This document shows positions 6,552 to 10,540 of a stretch of 10,540 nt of DNA, piece by piece (position 1 is the stretch's first letter; each line of letters begins with the position of its first letter). The position numbers and the translations under genes were made by a program. The DNA is from Caryophanales bacterium UBA2298 (lineage in GTDB: Bacteria; Bacillota_I; Bacilli_A; Izemoplasmatales; Hujiaoplasmataceae). The DNA lies in contig DDWA01000053.1 of the NCBI GenBank assembly GCA_002345425.1, forward strand, positions 1 through 10,540, written 5' to 3'. The notes beneath the pieces are model-generated. The model worked only from the letters and a program-made list of their open reading frames with translations. It ran no database searches and was not told the DNA's origin.

Positions 6552-8536
6552 AGAATCACCCGCTTATCGCGAATTCTTTTGATGTGACCTATGAGTTCTT
6601 CAGGAATAATTGGCTTTTGCAAGATTAAATCAATGTCCAGTAAGTTGGCTCGCATAATTACATCTAAATTTTTATGGTGACTGACAATTATGAAAGGGAT
6701 ATTTTTATAGTTTTGTAAAGTGTTTATTTTTTGTTTTAAACGAAAACCATCGAGTTTACTTAGGTTAATTTCCGAAATAATAATGTCTATATTATGTTTT
6801 TCCAACATTTCATAAGCATGGTATATATCTTTAGCAATTATAACTTGGTAATTGATTCTTTCAAAGATTTTTACCATTAAGTTTTGATTTGTTTCATCTT
6901 CATCCACAAGTAAAATTAAGCCTTCTACATAAGTATCTTTATCTGTGTTTTTATTGACAACTTGTCCTTTACCCTTTAGTTTAGCCTTTTCTAAACGCAT
7001 TAAAGCAATATCTATAAATTGGTTAACTCGTTCTTCTAGCGAATAACGAGAGTTTAATTCTTCAATGGTAACTATACCCAAAGAAACAGTTATCGGTTCT
7101 ACAAATACTTCAGAATCTTTCACATTGTTCATTAGTTTCAAAGCGAAAATTGTCAGCATTTTTTCATTGATAGCATGTTTATAAACAAAGATTGCTGGGC
7201 CATTTCTCTTGAAAAGAATTGTATCTTCACTTTTTATCCTATTGATTATATGAACAAGATTTCTAATTGTTTCATCGCCTTTATTAGATCCATATTTTTT
7301 ATTTATCTCGATTAAATTATCGATTTGCATAACTATTAAGCCTCTAGTTTTCTTATCTTCTAGTGGTTGATCTAAATTATTTAATAAATGCTGAATCATG
7401 AAACGTTGATTATAAAGATTGGTAATAGGGTCCCGAAGTAATTTATCCATTGTTTCATCAACTTGTGAAGTTAAATTTAGAACTTCTTCTTCTAATTTAA
7501 CATTTTCAGCGTTAAGATTTTCGATTTTTTTAAGTTGTTCTACAAATTTAGTTTTATAGATAACTGGTAATTTTATATTGTATGTTCGGTTATATTTTTT
7601 GACGATTGGTTCAAGTAAAGCAAGCCAGGTAACGCCTCTTTCTCGATAAATCAAATCAAAAAAACCGTTCCACAGCTTATAACCGGTAAGCGTAGTGCTT
7701 TCAATTTCTAAACTAGGAATTAACTCTAGTTTTATCGGACTATTTTTAAAAACATTTAGAATATCTTCACGGTGATATTTAGTTTCTAACTGTTTTAACA
7801 TATGATTGCAAATTGTTTCATAATCATAGGCAACATTTTTGGTATTTTTACGTTCAATTACTTGCTGAGAATTATAAAAATCGTATTTTAATATAGCTGT
7901 GAAAACTTCTATAACATTTTCTTTTTCGATTGGATATCCTAAGCGGGGATAAATCGTATTTATCTCTAATTTTTTTAATTTTTTCATTACGTGTCGAATA
8001 AATTCAACGCTAGGCAACACCATTTCATGAAAATTGTTTATAGCCTGAATTAACTCGCTGATATTTTTGTTTTTATGCAAGCTTTGTGAAGCAAGATGGC
8101 CAGAAAAAAGGATTTTATTTTCTATACAATATGTGCCAAAACATTCTGGGAAAGGTAAAAATGGCATAGGTATAAACTGGAGTGTTTCTCCATTTTTTAA
8201 CTTCAACTCATAATCGAGTTCTTCAATAGTCTTTATTCCAGCACTTAACATTGTTTCTAGATAAGGTAAGCCGGCTTCATTCGCTATAATAACGCCATTA
8301 AAACCTGCTTTAATCAAATCATCAAGTGATGTTGAGTTTAAAAAGTCATTTGATTGAAGAATAACATGGCTGATATCTGATATTGAGATTGCCTTTTTTA
8401 AAGCATCAAGAAGGATTGGCACATGTTGTTTTGCGCCAGGATCAATCAATATCATCTCATCCTTGGTTTTTAATAAATAGCTATATCTATTTACTTCTTC
8501 TTCAAGAATGATTGGAGTAATATTTATTTTGTTCAT
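6548..8536 (-). CDS. Degenerate ODP/MBL-GGDEF-receiver signalling protein
   Basis: This 662-residue soluble protein has three recognisable domains. Residues 1-225 resemble the oxygen-binding diiron (ODP) metallo-beta-lactamase fold, as in flavodiiron proteins. Residues 235-330 form a helical/mixed linker domain ending in LPVIY, and 331-362 a predicted coiled coil. Residues 366-526 form a GGDEF-type domain (DPITNLYNQRF at 369-379). Residues 538-660 form a receiver domain (DE at 545-546, S619, K641). Key residues are missing in each. The HxExDH stretch reads QSNDFL (61-66), later ligand positions are P128, H147 and L199, the GGDEF motif reads GPAIF (446-450), and the receiver's phospho-acceptor Asp is Glu (E589). 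It is therefore unlikely to reduce oxygen, make c-di-GMP or be phosphorylated normally. It is coupled by a 4-base overlap to the glycosyltransferase and probably regulates it by binding. Confidence 0.8.
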   Translation of the reverse strand: MNKINITPIILEEEVNRYSYLLKTKDEMILIDPGAKQHVPILLDALKKAISISDISHVILQSNDFLNSTSLDDLIKAGFNGVIIANEAGLPYLETMLSAGIKTIEELDYELKLKNGETLQFIPMPFLPFPECFGTYCIENKILFSGHLASQSLHKNKNISELIQAINNFHEMVLPSVEFIRHVMKKLKKLEINTIYPRLGYPIEKENVIEVFTAILKYDFYNSQQVIERKNTKNVAYDYETICNHMLKQLETKYHREDILNVFKNSPIKLELIPSLEIESTTLTGYKLWNGFFDLIYRERGVTWLALLEPIVKKYNRTYNIKLPVIYKTKFVEQLKKIENLNAENVKLEEEVLNLTSQVDETMDKLLRDPITNLYNQRFMIQHLLNNLDQPLEDKKTRGLIVMQIDNLIEINKKYGSNKGDETIRNLVHIINRIKSEDTILFKRNGPAIFVYKHAINEKMLTIFALKLMNNVKDSEVFVEPITVSLGIVTIEELNSRYSLEERVNQFIDIALMRLEKAKLKGKGQVVNKNTDKDTYVEGLILLVDEDETNQNLMVKIFERINYQVIIAKDIYHAYEMLEKHNIDIIISEINLSKLDGFRLKQKINTLQNYKNIPFIIVSHHKNLDVIMRANLLDIDLILQKPIIPEELIGHIKRIRDKRVIL

Positions 8537-8604
8537 AACCTTCCACCTTCTAAAAATATATTATTTTACACAAGTGAACTTAAAGACCACAACTTTATAC
8601 TTTA

Positions 8605-8613
8605 ATTATATCA
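8605..8613 (-). promoter_or_regulatory. Extended -10 promoter of the signalling/glycosyltransferase operon
   Basis: On the minus strand, TGATATAAT gives a TG-extended perfect -10 (TATAAT at 8605-8610), about 70 bases before the ATG. The -35 region at 17 bases is poor (TTTTTA). A second choice nearer the gene is TTGTGG, 18 bases, TAAAAT. Either would drive the two-gene operon. Confidence 0.45.
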
Positions 8614-8682
8614 TTGTTTACTGTATTTAAAAAGATTGCAAGAAATCTTTAAAATATGGATTAAATAATTTAAGCATTTTAC

Positions 8683-8712
8683 TTGATTTTATTATACCCC
8701 CTAGGGTATAAT
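8683..8712 (+). promoter_or_regulatory. Promoter of the CsoR-like/AhpF-like operon
   Basis: TTGATT (8683-8688) is followed after 18 bases by a perfect TATAAT (8707-8712). The whole spacer and the -10 are covered by the inverted repeat at 8691-8712, so a bound repressor would exclude RNA polymerase. Transcription should start near 8719, about 20 bases before the ATG. Confidence 0.75.
8691..8712 (+). promoter_or_regulatory. CsoR-family operator (9-bp perfect inverted repeat)
   Basis: ATTATACCC (8691-8699) and GGGTATAAT (8704-8712) are perfect reverse complements around CCTA. TACCC-N4-GGGTA with AT-rich flanks is the shape of CsoR/CstR-type operators. It overlaps the -10 box and lies 28 bases before the CsoR-like gene, so autoregulation is very likely. 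Its core resembles but does not equal the copZ operator at 3581-3600. Confidence 0.82.
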
Positions 8713-8727
8713 GTATATTGAAAACAA

Positions 8728-8735
8728 GAGGTGAT
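8728..8735 (+). promoter_or_regulatory. Ribosome-binding site that fixes the CsoR-like start
   Basis: GAGGTGAT matches eight bases of the 16S rRNA anti-Shine-Dalgarno. An in-frame GTG at 8731 lies inside this site and cannot be the start it serves. The ATG at 8740, with 4 bases between, is therefore chosen. Confidence 0.8.
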
Positions 8736-8739
8736 TAAT

Positions 8740-8994
8740 ATGAAATGCGACTCATCTTTAAAGAATCGTTTAAAAAGAGCTCAAGGGCAAATGACTGGCG
8801 TTTTGAATATGATGGAAAATGAATCTGCTTGTGTTGATTTGTTAACACAATTAAAAGCGATCAGATCGAGTATCGATATGGCAATTGGCATTCTTACAAC
8901 CTCAAATTTAATCCAACTGATTGAAGAAAAAAATAATGTCAGTCTAGCAAATATTGACGATGCGATTAATCTAGTAATTAAAGGCATAAAATAG
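8740..8994 (+). CDS. CsoR-family repressor with atypical sensor residues
   Basis: This 84-residue DUF156 regulator has the family's RAQGQMTGVL segment (13-22) and the conserved Cys-Val-Asp (C31-D33). Aligned by eye with the CsoR at 645-908, the positions of its His and second Cys ligands are N56 and L60. The Cu(I) site is therefore absent, and so is the Cys pair used by the persulfide sensor CstR (about C31/C60). A second cysteine is present at C3, in the N-terminal tail where RcnR has a metal-binding His and FrmR a reactive Pro. The protein might sense thiol oxidation, an electrophile or a metal through C3/C31; that is inference. It is first in an operon with an AhpF-like reductase, 10 bases away, and its probable operator lies over its own promoter. 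Confidence is high for the family, low for the inducer. Confidence 0.88.
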   Translation: MKCDSSLKNRLKRAQGQMTGVLNMMENESACVDLLTQLKAIRSSIDMAIGILTTSNLIQLIEEKNNVSLANIDDAINLVIKGIK

Positions 8995-9004
8995 AGGTGA
9001 TATA

Positions 9005-9982
9005 ATGTTTACATTTAATATCGAGAAAACTAAAGAAACTTCGGTTTTTGCAGCTGAAAAATTATGGGATTTAATCATTATTGGCGGTGGACCTGCGGGA
9101 CTTAATGCTGGTTTATATGCTAAAAGAAAAGGTTTGAAAGTGGGAATTATTACCTTAGAAATAGGTGGACAGCTGCATAATACTTCTGTTGTTGATAACT
9201 ATTTAGGGTATAAGGCAATTGAAGGTAAAGATTTGTCTAATGAATTTTTAGCTCATGCTAATAGTCTAGAAATACCTATTCTTAATAGTGTCCGAACACA
9301 AAAAATAATTCATAAAGATCCCACTTTTACCATCCAAGTCTCTGATGGAAAAGAAATCAATACAAAAACAATAATTTTAGCTACGGGTGGTGCTCCTAGA
9401 AAATTAAATATCCCTGGAGAACAAGACTTCAGCAATAAAGGTGTATCTTATTGTACAACCTGTGACGCTCCATTCTTTAAAGATAAACATGTTATAGTCG
9501 CTGGTGGTGGAAACAGTGCCGCTGAGGCTGTATTGGATCTTGTTCCATGGGCGAAAAAAATTACGGTTGTCCACCGAAGTTTATGGAGAGCCGATAGCAT
9601 TTTACTTGATAAACATAAACATATTGAAAATCTAACAGTCTATTTAAACACGCAAATATTGAGAGTTTTAGGCGATGAAAATATGACTGGAATTGAAGTT
9701 TTAGATAAAATAAATAACAAACCTTATACAATAGACGCAGATGGGTTGTTTATTGAAATTGGCACTATTCCAAATAGTCATCTTGTCAAAGATATGGTTG
9801 AAATAAATGAACGTAATGAAATTATCGTCGATGAAAATCAAATGACTTCATTACCTGGGTTGTTTGCAGCCGGTGATGTAACAAACCAAGTCGAAAAACA
9901 AATCATTATATCAGTAGCTGAAGGTGCTAAAGCAGCTTTAGCTGTAACAAAATACTTAAATAAATTTTATAAAGGAGAATAA
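9005..9982 (+). CDS. AhpF/thioredoxin-reductase-like flavoprotein
   Basis: This 325-residue FAD-dependent pyridine nucleotide-disulfide reductase should pass electrons from NAD(P)H to a CxxC partner. It shows GGGPAG (27-32, FAD), ATGG (126-129), the redox pair C150-TT-C153 followed by Asp, GGGNSAAE (167-174, NAD(P)H) and FAAGD (287-291, FAD). Several stretches follow AhpF more than TrxB: GVSYC before the redox pair, RADSILLDK (195-203) where AhpF has a similar ADxxLxDK, and QIIISVAEGAKA near the end. The NADPH-type HRR motif reads HRS (190-192), so cofactor preference is uncertain. A 20-residue N-terminal extension before the flavin fold corresponds to the linker that joins AhpF's two halves. 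The ribosome site GAGGTGAT overlaps the previous stop codon. The next gene supplies the AhpF N-terminal half, so this is probably half of a split AhpF rather than the housekeeping TrxB. Confidence 0.88.
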   Translation: MFTFNIEKTKETSVFAAEKLWDLIIIGGGPAGLNAGLYAKRKGLKVGIITLEIGGQLHNTSVVDNYLGYKAIEGKDLSNEFLAHANSLEIPILNSVRTQKIIHKDPTFTIQVSDGKEINTKTIILATGGAPRKLNIPGEQDFSNKGVSYCTTCDAPFFKDKHVIVAGGGNSAAEAVLDLVPWAKKITVVHRSLWRADSILLDKHKHIENLTVYLNTQILRVLGDENMTGIEVLDKINNKPYTIDADGLFIEIGTIPNSHLVKDMVEINERNEIIVDENQMTSLPGLFAAGDVTNQVEKQIIISVAEGAKAALAVTKYLNKFYKGE

Positions 9983-9986
9983 TATT

Positions 9987-10540
9987 ATGAATCAATTATT
10001 AAATCAAGATTTACAAAATCAAATCAGAGAGTTTTTATCTAACATGGATAAAGCTGTAACATTCGTTTTGTTTACTAAAGAAACAGACTGTGAAACTTGT
10101 GAACAAACAAAAATGCTATTACAAGAAATAGCTGAATTAAGCGACAAAATAACTTTTGTTGAAATGGATTTAGAAAAAAATAAAGCTGAAGCTGATAAAT
10201 ATAGTGTAACTTTAGCACCTAGTTTTGTTATCCTTAATCAAGAAGGAAAATATCAAGGAGTTAAATTCAATGGAATTCCTGCTGGTCATGAAATCAACTC
10301 ATTCTTATCTGCTGTCATTGATATGTCTGGGGTTGAATTTGGTTTTGATGAAAAAATTGTCGAAAGAATAAAAACAATTAAAAAACCAGTAAATATTAAA
10401 GTTTTTGTGACATTAAGTTGTCCTCATTGTCCAGGTGCAGTTTCAAATGCTCATCGTTTGGCAATGTTGAATGAAAATATTGAAAGTGAAATGATTGAGG
10501 CACAAACTTTTTATGATTTATCGAAAAAGTATAATGTTTC
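9987..10540 (+). CDS. Tandem thioredoxin-fold protein, AhpF N-terminal-like (partial)
   Basis: The gene runs off the right edge; 184 codons are visible. Two thioredoxin folds are seen in tandem. The first (about 1-112) has C35-ET-C38 and a cis-Pro-like APSF (77-80). The second (from about 116) has C145-PH-C148 followed by P149. The layout matches the AhpF N-terminal domain and archaeal/thermophile protein disulfide oxidoreductases: IAELSDK (48-54), GIPAGHE (96-102) and TLSCPHCP (142-149) have close counterparts in AhpF as I remember it. AhpF has lost the first CxxC; here it is kept. The ATG lies 4 bases after the reductase stop, with AAAGGAG as ribosome site. It is the likely electron acceptor of the reductase and would pass electrons to a peroxiredoxin or other disulfide substrate. 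The remaining part should hold the cis-Pro of the second fold. Confidence 0.85.
   Translation, partial: MNQLLNQDLQNQIREFLSNMDKAVTFVLFTKETDCETCEQTKMLLQEIAELSDKITFVEMDLEKNKAEADKYSVTLAPSFVILNQEGKYQGVKFNGIPAGHEINSFLSAVIDMSGVEFGFDEKIVERIKTIKKPVNIKVFVTLSCPHCPGAVSNAHRLAMLNENIESEMIEAQTFYDLSKKYNV

Noticed and set aside
6548..8536. Active diguanylate cyclase feeding c-di-GMP to the glycosyltransferase
   Set aside because: The GGDEF signature is GPAIF and the synthase shows no PilZ domain, so this standard model is not supported by the sequence.
8781..8987. Minus-strand 68-codon frame opposite the CsoR-like gene
   Set aside because: It is antisense to a clear DUF156 gene and has no features of its own.

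Overview
The window is AT-rich DNA from a low-GC Gram-positive-type bacterium. Shine-Dalgarno sites are strong (AGGAGG, GAGGTGAT), the promoters are SigA-like, several with TG-extended -10 boxes, and the genetic code is standard: TGA is used as stop and Trp is encoded by TGG, which argues against Mycoplasma/Spiroplasma. A low-GC Bacillota or a code-11 relative of the Mollicutes (Acholeplasma/Izemoplasma/Haloplasma-like) would fit. This placement is inference from composition, not a proven assignment.

Layout. All genes left of about 8540 lie on the minus strand and all genes right of about 8740 on the plus strand, so 8537-8739 is a divergent promoter region. (a) 1-53 holds a GC-rich inverted repeat cut by the window edge, then a probable bidirectional terminator. 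(b) 52-558 is an unrecognised three-helix membrane protein with its own candidate promoter. (c) 3636 down to 645 is a compact copper-efflux operon, copZ-copA-csoR, with overlapping or nearly touching genes, a consensus-like promoter and a GC-rich CsoR-type operator just downstream of the -10. (d) 8536 down to 3699 is a two-gene operon: a three-domain signalling protein (ODP/metallo-beta-lactamase-like, GGDEF-like, receiver-like), then a 950-residue membrane protein joining an alpha-helical, probably HEAT-like, N-terminal half to a processive family-2 glycosyltransferase. The genes overlap by 4 bases (ATGA), and a 10-bp hairpin follows. (e) From 8740 rightward runs a second CsoR-family regulator, an AhpF-like FAD/NAD(P)H disulfide reductase and the start of a two-domain thioredoxin-fold protein resembling the AhpF N-terminus. 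Together these look like a split AhpF in reversed order under a CsoR-like repressor.

How the parts work together. Module (c) should detoxify Cu(I): CopZ chaperones it, CopA exports it and CsoR derepresses the operon. Module (e) should form an electron chain from NAD(P)H through FAD and a CxxC to a tandem thioredoxin-fold carrier. Its regulator lacks the usual copper ligands and the second sulfide-sensing Cys, so its inducer is open. Module (d) probably makes or exports a surface polysaccharide. Its partner has lost key residues in all three recognised domains, which suggests a binding or scaffold regulator rather than an enzyme. This is the least conventional part of the window.

No gene-free stretch exceeds 300 bases. 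No tRNA, rRNA, CRISPR array, insertion sequence or integrase was seen.
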